DNA of 36,116 bases, taken from Verrucomicrobiales bacterium. Its GTDB lineage: Bacteria; Verrucomicrobiota; Verrucomicrobiia; Verrucomicrobiales; DEV007. Positions 7,517 through 16,128 of this stretch are shown here, piece by piece. The stretch is taken from the NCBI GenBank assembly GCA_021648365.1, contig JAKISY010000044.1, forward strand, positions 1 through 36,116. Direction: 5' to 3'. A model generated the notes under the pieces. It was not told the origin of the DNA, did not search any database, and saw only the letters and a list, made by a program, of their open reading frames with translations. How positions within the stretch are numbered: the first letter of the stretch is position 1; every line of letters begins with the position of its first letter. The position numbers and the translations under genes were made by a program.

Positions 7517-8674
7517 ATGATAGCTAGGTTACTGGAGCAGGAATTATTAACTCAACTCGGAGAATTTCCTGTGGTCACTGTGCTTGGACCTCGGCAAGCG
7601 GGTAAGACTACTTTGGTGCGAAACTCCTTACCGGACTATTCTTATGTGTCATTGGAAGATATTGATGTGCGTCAAATGGCAGAGGAAGATCCTCGTGGTT
7701 TTTTAGCGCAATATCAAGCACCGGTGATTTTTGATGAAATACAGCGGGTGCCTCAGTTGTTAAGCTATTTGCAAGGCGTGGTAGATGATAATAATTCTTG
7801 CGGTCAATTTGTGCTTACAGGATCTCACCAGCTTGAATTGCAACAGGCGGTCACCCAGACATTGGCAGGGCGGACGGGAATATTGCATTTACTCCCTTTA
7901 TCTATAGCTGAATTGCAGCAAGCGGACATTCGTTTTGATACATTTGAAGAACAGGTTTTCTATGGATTTCTGCCTCGTATTTACGATCAAAAGCAGCGCC
8001 CCTACACAGCCTATGGGAGTTATTATCAGACCTATGTGGAACGCGATGTGAGACAAATGATTCAGCTTAAAGATGCCACTATATTCGAGAAATTTATTAA
8101 ACTTTTAGCTGGTAGGGTCGGGCAAGTTATCAATTTTAATTCCTTGGCAAATGATACCGGAATTGATGCCAAAACAGTTAAGCACTGGTTATCGATTTTA
8201 GAGGCTTCTTTTATTGTTTTTAAACTTACTCCTTACTTTAAAAATTTCGGTAAACGGGTTATCAAATCACCCAAGTATTATTTTACTGACACTGGCTTAC
8301 TTTGTTATTTGTTGGATATTGAAAAGCCTGCACAGGTCACTAGGGATCCCTTGGTAGGAAACCTATTTGAGAATTTGGTGGTGCTTGAGGCTCTCAAGGC
8401 GCGATTCAATCAGGGGAAACCTGCCAATTTGTATTTCTTTAGAGATAGCAATGCAAGGGAGATTGATTTGCTCTACAAGACGGGGCCAGACTTGATTGGC
8501 ATAGAGATCAAGTCGAGCGCAACTTATCACTCTCGGTTTAAAAAAAATCTCGAAGCATTTTCGAACAATGTGACTCCATTGTTGCAGGGATACATTGTGT
8601 ATAATGGAAAGGCGATGTCTTTTTCGGACTCAATTGAGGCCCTTCCTTATCGAGAGGTGGGTGGGATTTTTTAG
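7517..8674 (+). CDS. AAA-type ATPase with DUF4143 domain
   Basis: The 385-residue protein has an N-terminal P-loop ATPase of the AAA_14 type with Walker A GPRQAGKT (24-31) and Walker B PVIFDEIQ (69-76), and the sensor-like phrase FVLTGSHQLEL. The C-terminal half matches DUF4143, including LLAGRVGQVINFNSLA and an end region NAREIDLLY...GIEIKSSATYH that resembles a PD-(D/E)XK nuclease core. Such genes are widespread, patchily distributed and usually solitary; their function is not established, although nuclease or defence-like roles have been suggested. I chose ATG 7517; an in-frame TTG at 7496 lies inside the palindrome. The gene abuts a truncated gene and has no operon partners, consistent with acquisition by transfer. 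Confidence 0.85.
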   Translation: MIARLLEQELLTQLGEFPVVTVLGPRQAGKTTLVRNSLPDYSYVSLEDIDVRQMAEEDPRGFLAQYQAPVIFDEIQRVPQLLSYLQGVVDDNNSCGQFVLTGSHQLELQQAVTQTLAGRTGILHLLPLSIAELQQADIRFDTFEEQVFYGFLPRIYDQKQRPYTAYGSYYQTYVERDVRQMIQLKDATIFEKFIKLLAGRVGQVINFNSLANDTGIDAKTVKHWLSILEASFIVFKLTPYFKNFGKRVIKSPKYYFTDTGLLCYLLDIEKPAQVTRDPLVGNLFENLVVLEALKARFNQGKPANLYFFRDSNAREIDLLYKTGPDLIGIEIKSSATYHSRFKKNLEAFSNNVTPLLQGYIVYNGKAMSFSDSIEALPYREVGGIF

Positions 8675-8762
8675 AGTGGACGCTTCAGTGCACGGATTAG
8701 TTGGTGCCGAGTTGAAAAGGATATTAGGGAATTACGCAAGCATCGAAGTAGAGTTGAGTAGG

Positions 8763-11051
8763 TTATTTCTCTAGCAGTATCTGCACCGCATCGATGTGGA
8801 CGTTGCCATCGACGTCGTCATTGGTGATGATCACTGCGGCGGTTTGATCTTTTTTGAACGAGTAAACTCCTAGTGTGGCAAAACCTTTGGCGAGCGGGGG
8901 AGCGATTTTTTGGTTCACTCGGGTGGTCTTTTCTCCATCGGCACTGATCACGGTGATGGGGGTTTTGGACGAGCGGTTGGCATGGGGCTGCCAAGAAATA
9001 CGCACTTCGTAGTTGCCTGATTGAGGCACTTTGAATTGATATTTAGCTTCGGCCTTGCCGGATTTGGATGCGTAATGGTAGCCATGGTCAACATAGTTTT
9101 TCAGTCCTTCTCCTTCGGTCCATTTGCCAGTGAGCTTGGCTTCGCGGTCGTCGATGACGATGCCGCTAAGGGAGCTTTTTTGAATAAAATCTGCGGGTGG
9201 GGCTGAGAGGTGTGGCAGTGTTGGGTCGTCGCGGAATTCATCGCTCAAAGAGTCACGTCGAATGTAACCGGGTTGTTGTAAAAGCACGATGAGCTTGTCG
9301 AGGTATTTGGAATAGACTTCGCGCGGGCTGCAGTTGTATTGAGTGCCAATCGCTGCAGCTTTGCCTACTACGACGCCCATCATACCTCCAGTTTTCATCA
9401 CCCGCACGGTGCCGAGTGCTTTGTGGGTGACGGAGACATTGCGACCTGCCATGAACAGGTTGTTGATGTTGCGGGAGTAAAAACAGCGGTAGGGAACGGG
9501 GTAGCCGCGGCGTTTGTCGACGCCTTCGCCGAACTCGGCTCGTGAGATGAAGGGGTTGTCAGCGTATTTTTTCATGTAGCGTTCCTGCGGGTAATGCAGG
9601 TCGATGCCCCAGGTGGTGAGCACGCAGCCATCGGGGAAAGGTTTTTTAGTGACTAGATCTTCTTCGGTTAAAATCACATCGCCGAGCAACTGCTGGGTTT
9701 CGCGTGGGCCGCCGATGTATGCCATCCAAGTGAGGCGAGCGTTTTTGTGATCCTTTTTGTCGGGGTCGTTGCGGGCATAGGCGGCTTTGTTTTTGAGGGC
9801 GTTGAAGGCTCCATAAGCGGCGCGGAAGTTCCAGTCGCGGATGGCTTCGAGATCTTTGATGGGGTCTTTGTCAAAACCGCTTTCCCAAAACCATTGTGCG
9901 TGAAATTTACGTGGGTAAGGGAATTCTTCTTCGCTGAGATCGAGTGCCCAAGGCACGGATGAAAAAGTTTGCGGCTGGTCAGCGTTGCTCCAGGTCCACA
10001 TGTTGCTCATTCCCATGCGCCCTTTTGCTTGTGCTTGGATATCGGCACCTGCCCATTGTCCGATGGAGCCATGACCAGTGGAGTCGCAGAAAAAACGTGC
10101 TTTGATACGACGAACTTCGTTGCTACGGGTATCGAGAGCGAGGATGGCGTCGATGTGCTCTTTGTCTTTCATCTCTACCTTATAAGCATGATGATTAAGG
10201 AATAGAGTTAGATTTTTTTCAGTGCGAGCGATTTTGTCTTTTTTAGCGTCTTCGTATTCTTCGATTGTGCCAGGGGAGGCTTTGGCGTGGTCTTCGAACT
10301 CACGAATGATGTCGCCGATGGGATAAAGCCCAGCTGGCGTATTGCCTTGAGCCCAGACTTGCACTTCTGACGAACCGTTGCCTCCGAGCACGCTACGATC
10401 TTGCACCAGCGCTACATTCAGACCCATGCGGGCAGCGGCGATGGCTCCACACGAACCAGCGTATCCACCGCCGATGAATACGATGTCGAAAGGTTTTTCA
10501 TCAATGATTTCTGCGGATTTCCCCATCAGTTCTCGGCGCCATTTGGGTAAGACTTCGCTGGTATTGTCAGGAATAAAATCGGGGTCGTCTGAAAAAAGGA
10601 TGGCGTCACAGCGTCCGTTGAAGCCGGTCAGGTCGTGTAGGGAGAGGGTGGTATTTTTGTTGCTGATGGTGACCATGCCGCCGTCTTGCCAATGCCAGTC
10701 GGCGCTGGTGGTGCCGAAGGTTTGATCGACGGCTTTGCCGTTGATGAGGACTTGAAACTTCCCTGGAGTGCCTTCGGCTTTCCAGCGAGCGACCCAATCT
10801 AGAGTTCTCACCCATATACGGTAATCTCCAGTTTTGCTGAATGAAACCTTGGTGCTTGCATCAGCGACGGGATTGCCCAAGCCGTGAGCGAGCAAATACG
10901 GAGACCCCATGATGTCGATGAATTGAGTGTCCAACTTCCAGCCGCCGCGTTGCTCGAAAGATTCGGCTTCGACTAGGATGGTTTCACTGTGAAGATCGGA
11001 TTGCAGTCCGATCATGAATAAAGTGGTACCGAGTAATAAGATGCGTTTCAT
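8763..11051 (-). CDS. Secreted FAD-dependent oxidoreductase with golvesin-like C-terminal domain
   Basis: The 762-residue protein begins with a Sec-type signal peptide (MKRILLLGTTLFMIGLQ). Residues about 23-160 form a beta-rich module (EAESFEQRGGW, TGDYRIWVRT). The centre is an FAD_oxidored domain with the dinucleotide-binding motif FIGGGYAGSCGAIAAARMG from residue 192 and GGNGSSEVQVW. A second flavin-domain motif near FMAGRNVSVTHKALGTVRVM is also visible. The last about 130 residues (DDREAKLTGKW, HGYHYASKSG, NYEVRISWQPH, VHIDAVQILL) match the golvesin/xanthan-lyase carbohydrate-binding-like domain. It probably acts outside the cytoplasm on a carbohydrate or aromatic substrate, which cannot be named. 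The NosR-like FMN/FeS membrane protein gene lies 84 bp upstream on the same strand and could supply or accept electrons. The absence of a twin-arginine motif is notable for a flavoprotein. Confidence 0.85.
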   Translation of the reverse strand: MKRILLLGTTLFMIGLQSDLHSETILVEAESFEQRGGWKLDTQFIDIMGSPYLLAHGLGNPVADASTKVSFSKTGDYRIWVRTLDWVARWKAEGTPGKFQVLINGKAVDQTFGTTSADWHWQDGGMVTISNKNTTLSLHDLTGFNGRCDAILFSDDPDFIPDNTSEVLPKWRRELMGKSAEIIDEKPFDIVFIGGGYAGSCGAIAAARMGLNVALVQDRSVLGGNGSSEVQVWAQGNTPAGLYPIGDIIREFEDHAKASPGTIEEYEDAKKDKIARTEKNLTLFLNHHAYKVEMKDKEHIDAILALDTRSNEVRRIKARFFCDSTGHGSIGQWAGADIQAQAKGRMGMSNMWTWSNADQPQTFSSVPWALDLSEEEFPYPRKFHAQWFWESGFDKDPIKDLEAIRDWNFRAAYGAFNALKNKAAYARNDPDKKDHKNARLTWMAYIGGPRETQQLLGDVILTEEDLVTKKPFPDGCVLTTWGIDLHYPQERYMKKYADNPFISRAEFGEGVDKRRGYPVPYRCFYSRNINNLFMAGRNVSVTHKALGTVRVMKTGGMMGVVVGKAAAIGTQYNCSPREVYSKYLDKLIVLLQQPGYIRRDSLSDEFRDDPTLPHLSAPPADFIQKSSLSGIVIDDREAKLTGKWTEGEGLKNYVDHGYHYASKSGKAEAKYQFKVPQSGNYEVRISWQPHANRSSKTPITVISADGEKTTRVNQKIAPPLAKGFATLGVYSFKKDQTAAVIITNDDVDGNVHIDAVQILLEK

Positions 11052-11135
11052 AAAATGTATATGAGGAATGGGTTCGCCTATAAAGAGCGAGTATTTGATT
11101 TTTTGGACAGTGTGGGGAATAAAAAAGCAGTTTTT

Positions 11136-12401
11136 TCAGGGAGAGATGATCCAAGTGTGAATAGGGGTGTAAAGATAATAAAGGATAAGGGTGATAGCTA
11201 GCAAAAACAAGGCGATGAGATCTTGAGTGTTGACTTGGTTTTTCCCCTGGCGGCGGCGGAGGAAATTGAGCAGCCAGCCTGTTGGGCAGGCGTAATGGCA
11301 ATACGCCATGGGGATGAAGAGGGAGATGAGCAGACCGACGATGGCGATGATGATGGAGGCTTTTCCTGCCAGGCGGATGAGGTAGGCATCGAAGGGTTCG
11401 AGACCGGCTAAATCGATGGGGAGTTTGAGAAAGCTGGTGAGCAGGGCTATCAGTAGTAAGCTAGGTGCGATGAACTTGAGCGACCATTTGAAGTCTTGAT
11501 TGGGGCGCTTGACATAGCGTGCGGGTAGGAGTTTCATCAGCCAGCGCTGGGCGTGTCCGTGGGGGCAGATGAATTGGCAATAGACGGGCTGGTGGGTGGA
11601 CCAGGGAACCAATAGGGCGCTGATGCCTAGTAGAGCCAGGCCAGGGGTTAATCGCCACGGGATGCCGGACTCGGCCCAGCCGATGAACAGGGACAGCGCT
11701 AGCAGGTCGCCGAGGATGAATCCCAGAAAAATAAAAACGCAGATCGACCATATCCAGCGATAGGATTGGAACTTGGCTTTTTTGATGAAAGCAAAAGCGA
11801 GTCCGCCGATGAGGATGAGCAGCAGGCTGAGGTCTTGCCAGCGGAGGGTGAATGATGGTGGAGCTTTGTGCTTAGACGGGTTGAGATCCAGGCGTTTGCT
11901 GATGGATAGGGCAAGGGCTTCAGAGGTTCTTGTGGCTCCGGAAACACCATAGATGCCGGCTTTGCGTAGGTCGTTCATCTGTGCGACTTGATCCCAAGAG
12001 TGACCATTCCAGCTCTCCATGAATTGGTAATCTAAGGTGACATCTTCGACGTGGCTGGGGGTATCGTAGCTGTGGCGGATGGCGATGCCTAATACTTTGA
12101 GTTCGGCATCGCAGACGATCAAAGCATCGGTGGGACCAGAGTAACCGATGATGTCACGCGACTGCGGCATGGTGCGCGCTGCGTAGCCGATGCGGTCACC
12201 GCTTTGGTTGGTCACCCATAAGCCAGCTTTGGGTGTGGCGTCTGCGCTTAGGCGATGGGCCTCTGGCAGGAATACTTTAACTTCGCTGACCGTGATCGGT
12301 CGGTCACCTTGGATGCTGATACGCAAGTGGTGCTCACGGATCAGCCAGGCGATGGTTATCAGGATGGAGAGTCGAGCTGTTTGTAGAAGAGCGGAGCGCA
12401 C
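11136..12401 (-). CDS. NosR/NapH-like membrane protein with FMN-binding and 4Fe-4S motifs
   Basis: The 421-residue protein starts with one membrane segment (about 8-21), then a periplasmic FMN-binding domain ending in GVSGATRTSEAL (152-163), where the second threonine of the SGATxTS motif is the covalent flavin attachment site in RnfG/NosR-type domains. About five further membrane segments follow (about 190-206, 215-241, 252-266, 310-327, 347-366, plus one at 393-411). Two cytoplasmic cysteine motifs, CQFICP (275-280) and CHYACP (368-373), are of the NapH/NosR polyferredoxin type, though each shows only the CxxxCP core. The family passes electrons across the inner membrane to or from periplasmic enzymes. 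The start is GTG 12401. The gene precedes the secreted FAD oxidoreductase on the same strand and is divergent from the ion channel gene. Confidence 0.82.
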   Translation of the reverse strand: MRSALLQTARLSILITIAWLIREHHLRISIQGDRPITVSEVKVFLPEAHRLSADATPKAGLWVTNQSGDRIGYAARTMPQSRDIIGYSGPTDALIVCDAELKVLGIAIRHSYDTPSHVEDVTLDYQFMESWNGHSWDQVAQMNDLRKAGIYGVSGATRTSEALALSISKRLDLNPSKHKAPPSFTLRWQDLSLLLILIGGLAFAFIKKAKFQSYRWIWSICVFIFLGFILGDLLALSLFIGWAESGIPWRLTPGLALLGISALLVPWSTHQPVYCQFICPHGHAQRWLMKLLPARYVKRPNQDFKWSLKFIAPSLLLIALLTSFLKLPIDLAGLEPFDAYLIRLAGKASIIIAIVGLLISLFIPMAYCHYACPTGWLLNFLRRRQGKNQVNTQDLIALFLLAITLILYYLYTPIHTWIISP

Positions 12402-12479
12402 TGTGATGGTAGGTTTTCGGATAAAATAGGTGCGCTTTAGTTGAGCGATGTAAAGGTAGCACCAGTAGGAATTATACGT

Positions 12480-13514
12480 ATGAAAACTTCACTAGTGCCT
12501 TTTTATGTTTGTCTCGCAATACTTTTTTCAGTGTTAGCAGTCGGTTTTGAGGCGCTAGGGCAGGACAAATTTAAAGAAATAGATTTCACTTTGCGTCCAG
12601 ATTCTAAAGGAACTAAAACGGTGGTCAAGTTGGCGATCAAGGTTCTTGATATTGATGAGATTGATGGAGCAAGCCAGACGTTCACCGCCAATGTGGCAGT
12701 GCTCGCAGCTTGGAAGGATGAGCGCCTGGCGGGCGGGCGAGACAAGCGCACGATGCCTCTTTCTTCGGTGTGGAATCCATCGCTGCAATTTAGTAATCAG
12801 CAACGCTTGCTGAAGACTTTCCCTGAAGTGGTTACAGTGAACTCGGACGGGACAGTGGAGTGGATCCAACGATATTGGGGGAAATTTTCTCAGCCTTTGG
12901 ATTTGCATGACTTCCCTCTAGATCAACACACCTTCACTATTCAGTTGGTGGTAGCCAGTAGAGATTTTGCTAACATTGAGATTGAGGTGCCAAAGGATGT
13001 CAGGTTTCGATCAGGTCTGGCAAAAAAGCTGTCGTTACCAGATTGGGAGATCACCGATTGGCAGGTCGAAGTGGCACCAGTAGAGCTGATTGAAGGTTCA
13101 AATCAGTTGCCTGGTTTTGCATTTAATTTTCATGCGAAGCGTTATATCGGTTATTATCTGGTCAAGGTGCTATTGCCGCTATTGATGATTGTGATGATGT
13201 CATGGATTGTCTTTTGGATCCACCCTTCGGAATCGGGCTCGCAGATTTCGGTGTCGATCACGTCGATGCTCACTTTGATCGCTTATCGCTTTGCGCTGGG
13301 GGCGATGCTGCCAAAAGTTTCTTACATCACGCGGATGGATGGTTTCATCTTGTTTGCGACGATCATGGTATTCATCGCCTTGATGGAAGCGGTGACCACG
13401 AGCCGCTTGGTGAAAGTAGGCAAAGAGGATTTGGCTTTGAAGATGGATTTGAGTTGTCGAGTTTTGTTTCCTGCATGCTTCATTGCTGCTTGTATTTTTG
13501 CCATTTGGAGCTGA
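12480..13514 (+). CDS. Pentameric ligand-gated ion channel (prokaryotic Cys-loop receptor homologue)
   Basis: The 344-residue product starts with a signal peptide (MKTSLVPFYVCLAILFSVLA). About 200 residues of beta-rich extracellular ligand-binding domain follow (VLDIDEIDGASQTF, the loop LDLHDFPLDQHTF, which corresponds to the prokaryotic Cys-loop region without cysteines, and RYIGYYLVKVLLP before M1). Four membrane segments come next: M1 YYLVKVLLPLLMIVMMSWIV, M2 with SVSITSMLTLIAYRFALGAM, M2-M3 linker LPKVSYITRMDGF, M3 FILFATIMVFIALMEA and M4 VLFPACFIAACIFAIW. The linker closely resembles that of GLIC/ELIC-type channels. Ion selectivity and ligand are not deducible. ATG 12480 is preceded by AGGAA at a suitable distance; a TTG at 12441 would put extra residues before the signal peptide. 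Its stop codon overlaps the mutM start. Confidence 0.88.
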   Translation: MKTSLVPFYVCLAILFSVLAVGFEALGQDKFKEIDFTLRPDSKGTKTVVKLAIKVLDIDEIDGASQTFTANVAVLAAWKDERLAGGRDKRTMPLSSVWNPSLQFSNQQRLLKTFPEVVTVNSDGTVEWIQRYWGKFSQPLDLHDFPLDQHTFTIQLVVASRDFANIEIEVPKDVRFRSGLAKKLSLPDWEITDWQVEVAPVELIEGSNQLPGFAFNFHAKRYIGYYLVKVLLPLLMIVMMSWIVFWIHPSESGSQISVSITSMLTLIAYRFALGAMLPKVSYITRMDGFILFATIMVFIALMEAVTTSRLVKVGKEDLALKMDLSCRVLFPACFIAACIFAIWS

Positions 13515-14326
13515 TGCCCGAATTGCCTGAAGTCGAAACGACGTGTAAGGGCTTGATCCCTCATGTGGTGGGGCGCCGGGTGACGAGTTTGGTGGTACAT
13601 CAGGCGAGCTTGCGCATTCCTGTGCCAGATAGTCTGAATGATTTGGTCGGGCAGCGGATCGATGCGCTACACCGGCGAGCGAAGTATCTGATTTTCGAAA
13701 CAGAGAGGGGGCGGATGGTGATACACCTTGGTATGTCGGGTAGTCTGAGGATCTGTGATGCGGCAGTGCCCTTGCGCAAGCATGACCATGTGGTGATCGA
13801 GCTGGAGGATGGTCAACAAATGCGTTATCACGACCCGCGTCGCTTCGGTTTGGTGGACTGGACGCAGGGAGAGTGGCAGCAGATGCGGTGGTTCAAGACG
13901 CTTGGCCCAGAGCCGTTGACGGATGATTTTAACGCGGCTTATCTTGCAGAAAAGGCGGAGGGACGGAAGGTGGCGATCAAGTCTTTCATCATGAGTAATC
14001 CAGTGGTCGTGGGTGTGGGGAATATCTATGCCTGTGAAGCGCTGTTCATGGCGAGGATTCACCCCAAACGAGTAGTGGGTAAGGTGTCAGGCAAGCGTCT
14101 GACGGTATTGGTCGAAGCGATCAAGGACCGCTTGGCGGCTGCGATTGTGAGTGGTGGCACGACTTTGCGAGACTTTGTCCGCGAAGATGGGCAGCCGGGT
14201 TATTTCAAACAGGAGCTGATGGTTTACGGGCGGGAAGGTGAGCCTTGCCGAAAATGTGAAGCGATCATCAAGCGGGTGGTGATCGGGCAGCGTTCGACTT
14301 TTTATTGTGGGCGATGCCAGCGGTAG
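13514..14326 (+). CDS. mutM: Formamidopyrimidine-DNA glycosylase
   Basis: The 270-residue protein has the standard Fpg size and layout. The N-terminus MPELPEVETT carries the catalytic Pro2 and Glu3; Lys57 lies in HRRAKYLIF; the H2TH region includes VVGVGNIYACEALFMARIHP; and a C-terminal zinc finger has CRKC and CGRC. The enzyme removes oxidised purines such as 8-oxoguanine and cleaves the DNA backbone in base excision repair. The ATG at 13514 overlaps the TGA of the ion channel gene (TGATG), so the two are translationally coupled. An in-frame extension to 13202 lies wholly inside the channel gene and is not coding. Confidence 0.96.
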   Translation: MPELPEVETTCKGLIPHVVGRRVTSLVVHQASLRIPVPDSLNDLVGQRIDALHRRAKYLIFETERGRMVIHLGMSGSLRICDAAVPLRKHDHVVIELEDGQQMRYHDPRRFGLVDWTQGEWQQMRWFKTLGPEPLTDDFNAAYLAEKAEGRKVAIKSFIMSNPVVVGVGNIYACEALFMARIHPKRVVGKVSGKRLTVLVEAIKDRLAAAIVSGGTTLRDFVREDGQPGYFKQELMVYGREGEPCRKCEAIIKRVVIGQRSTFYCGRCQR

Positions 14327-14333
14327 TAAACCC

Positions 14334-15440
14334 TCAAAGTGATTTTTTGATCTGTGGGTAGAGTTTCTCTGCCCAGTGTTTAGCGCCGTCGATGCTGAGG
14401 TGGACGTTGCCGGGATTCATGGCGTCGTCGAGGGTGGTGAGTGATTGACCGTCGATGAGGAAGAGGTTTTTATCGCCTTGTGCTTGCCTTTTGGTGACCA
14501 CCGTGGCGACAGGTTTTCTGAAGTCGATGAGATTGATGCCGGTGTGCTGGCTGGTTTTGTCGGCGGGGATGGCATGGAGGGTGATGCAGAAAATCTTGGT
14601 GTCAGGGTGATTTTTTCTGATGATAGAAAGCATCTGATCGTATTCTTTTTCAAATTGTTCCAGCGACTTCCTGCCGCTATCATTGATGCCGATGTAGATG
14701 GTGATCAGGTCGATTTTTTCGAATTGATCAAACATCTCGATGACGGGGAGCCTGATCGATGCTCCGCCAACTGCGAGGCTGTAGATTTCGTAGTCGAGTT
14801 TTTCTGCTAACTGGTAGGGCCAAGTTAAGTAGCTGGCGGATTTTTGTCCCGTGCCGTGAGAAACGGAATCGCCATAAGCGACGTAGGTTTTCTTTTTAGC
14901 TGGGGTGAAGGTTTCTAAAGAGTGGCCGTTCTCTAGGTCCATGCCGTAGAAGGCAGGGTCGGACCAGGAGGGGAAGGCGATGGTGTAGAGAGTGGGTTCA
15001 CCGGGTGTTTGAGATTGGATCACCAATTCCATGTCGCGGGTTTTGTTGGAGAAGTCGAGCGACTTCCACCATTTGCCATTTTGATAAATGCCGAAATTAG
15101 CTCCTCTATGTTCGTGATCTGGAGGGGTTTTGAAAGTGAGTTTAACGACGGGGCTAGACGTTTTGAAAAGCATCTTCACACAAGGCGTGGTGTGAGCTTT
15201 TTTCCAAGCTACGGTTTCGCCTTTTTTTGTTCGAGCTGGACTGAGTTGGTAAACAGGATCGGTGAAGCGTTGGTAGGATACGGAGCCATCACTCTGCGGG
15301 GTGACGAATAGGATGCCTTGGTAATGGATGTTTGCATCGTCGGCAGAGATGTTTTCGCTCGCTTCGCTGTAGGTGGAGCAGGCGAGTAGTGAGGCGAAGA
15401 TGAGAGGTAGCAGGTGAGTGCAGATGAGTTTAGGTTTCAT
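14334..15440 (-). CDS. SGNH/GDSL-type esterase, probable lipoprotein
   Basis: The 368-residue protein begins with a signal peptide that ends in a lipobox-like SLLAC (Cys21), suggesting attachment to the outer membrane. Residues about 40-180 form a beta-rich N-terminal domain. The SGNH core then shows block I YGDSVSHGTG (nucleophile Ser192), a glycine in VGGAS, block III GIND (251-254) and a C-terminal histidine at His347 in GNVHLSIDG. This layout resembles CE2/CE20-type carbohydrate esterases, which deacetylate polysaccharides, but the substrate is inferred. ATG 15440 was chosen because it gives the signal peptide; the frame continues to a further in-frame ATG at 15500. The gene converges on mutM with only 7 bp between them. 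Confidence 0.8.
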   Translation of the reverse strand: MKPKLICTHLLPLIFASLLACSTYSEASENISADDANIHYQGILFVTPQSDGSVSYQRFTDPVYQLSPARTKKGETVAWKKAHTTPCVKMLFKTSSPVVKLTFKTPPDHEHRGANFGIYQNGKWWKSLDFSNKTRDMELVIQSQTPGEPTLYTIAFPSWSDPAFYGMDLENGHSLETFTPAKKKTYVAYGDSVSHGTGQKSASYLTWPYQLAEKLDYEIYSLAVGGASIRLPVIEMFDQFEKIDLITIYIGINDSGRKSLEQFEKEYDQMLSIIRKNHPDTKIFCITLHAIPADKTSQHTGINLIDFRKPVATVVTKRQAQGDKNLFLIDGQSLTTLDDAMNPGNVHLSIDGAKHWAEKLYPQIKKSL

Positions 15441-15692
15441 GGTGAGTGGAGTTGTTGCGCGAATGGTGAGGGAATTGTAGCAGGGAAGCAAGGGGCGCAT
15501 TTCCGTAAGGCGGAGATGGGCGCGCGCGCGATTCGTTTTTGTTGTGGCATTGGGATCACTCGGATTTTGCTGAGTATTGGGGGATGGTTTTCTCGCTTAT
15601 TGAGATTGGAGAAAAATTTTGTAACACGTTTGTAACAGATTATGGCGGTGAGTTGTGGAAAAAGTGTAATTGATTTGTGATTGATTTTTGGA

Positions 15693-15758
15693 GATGACAG
15701 GGATGACAGGGGGGATGACAGGGATGACAGGGATGACAGGGATGACAGGGATGACAGG
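15693..15758. repeat. 9-bp tandem repeat GATGACAGG, seven copies
   Basis: Two copies at 15693-15710, a GGG interruption, then five copies at 15714-15758. All copies are identical. It lies in a non-coding tract between the esterase gene and the tRNA gene. The unit is too short and unspaced to be CRISPR. Confidence 0.95.
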
Positions 15759-15917
15759 GGAGCTTTAATGGAAATTAGGAAGGGTCTGATTTCGCTGTAA
15801 CCTTTTGTTCATAAGGAGGTTGAGGTGTTGTCTTTGCAAGGATTGATTGCGGCTACGCCTCCGTCTGTGCGTGTTTGCTCGCTACGCTCGTGATTTATGA
15901 ACCGCTTCGCGGTCAAC

Positions 15918-15980
15918 GGCGCTCGAACCAAGGTTCGAACCCTTGCTCGTTACCAACAAGTTGGTAGCCTCGCAAGGATT
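15918..15980. repeat. 63-bp repeat copy 1, contains duplicate of tRNA-Gln 3' end
   Basis: This segment matches 16066-16128 with a single difference (G versus A in AAGGTTCG/AAGATTCG). Its last 19 bases (15962-15980) duplicate the acceptor and T-stem end of the neighbouring tRNA-Gln, including the CCA complement. The following bases (GATTGACTGCG) are also echoed near 15835-15850. The copies are 148 bp apart. Confidence 0.9.
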
Positions 15981-16065
15981 GACTGCGTTTTTCGCGTTCG
16001 CGAAACTCCGTCTGCGCAGGAGGCGGATCTTCGATCCGAAGATTGTGAAGCGCTTCGCGCTCAGG

Positions 16066-16128
16066 GGCGCTCGAACCAAGATTCGAACCCTTGCTCGTTA
16101 CCAACAAGTTGGTAGCCTCGCAAGGATT
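16066..16128. repeat. 63-bp repeat copy 2, overlapping the tRNA-Gln 3' end
   Basis: Second copy of the repeat at 15918-15980. Its last 19 bases are the genuine 3' end of the tRNA-Gln gene. It includes a short hairpin (ACCAAC/GTTGGT) directly downstream of the tRNA CCA, and the palindromic TTCGAA seen in T-loops. Confidence 0.9.

Larger units (their letters stand above)
15441..16109. other. Long non-coding tract with minisatellite and tRNA-tail repeats
   Basis: No credible gene is seen in this 669-bp stretch. It holds a 9-bp tandem repeat (15693-15758) and two 63-bp repeats that include the 3' end of the tRNA-Gln gene. Between the copies there are several small palindromes (CGCGTTCGCG near 15991, CGGATCTTCGATCCG near 16023, GCGCTTCGCGC near 16050). 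Open frames on both strands here are produced by the repeats and have no protein-like composition. The first 250 bp (15441-15690) show nothing I recognise apart from a short GC-alternating run near 15523. Confidence 0.7.

Noticed and set aside
13202..13513. N-terminal extension of mutM inside the ion channel gene
   Set aside because: MPELPEVETT at 13514 is the invariant Fpg start; the upstream part is antiphase translation of the channel gene.
15693..15758. CRISPR-like array
   Set aside because: Units are 9 bp with no spacers; simple tandem repeat.
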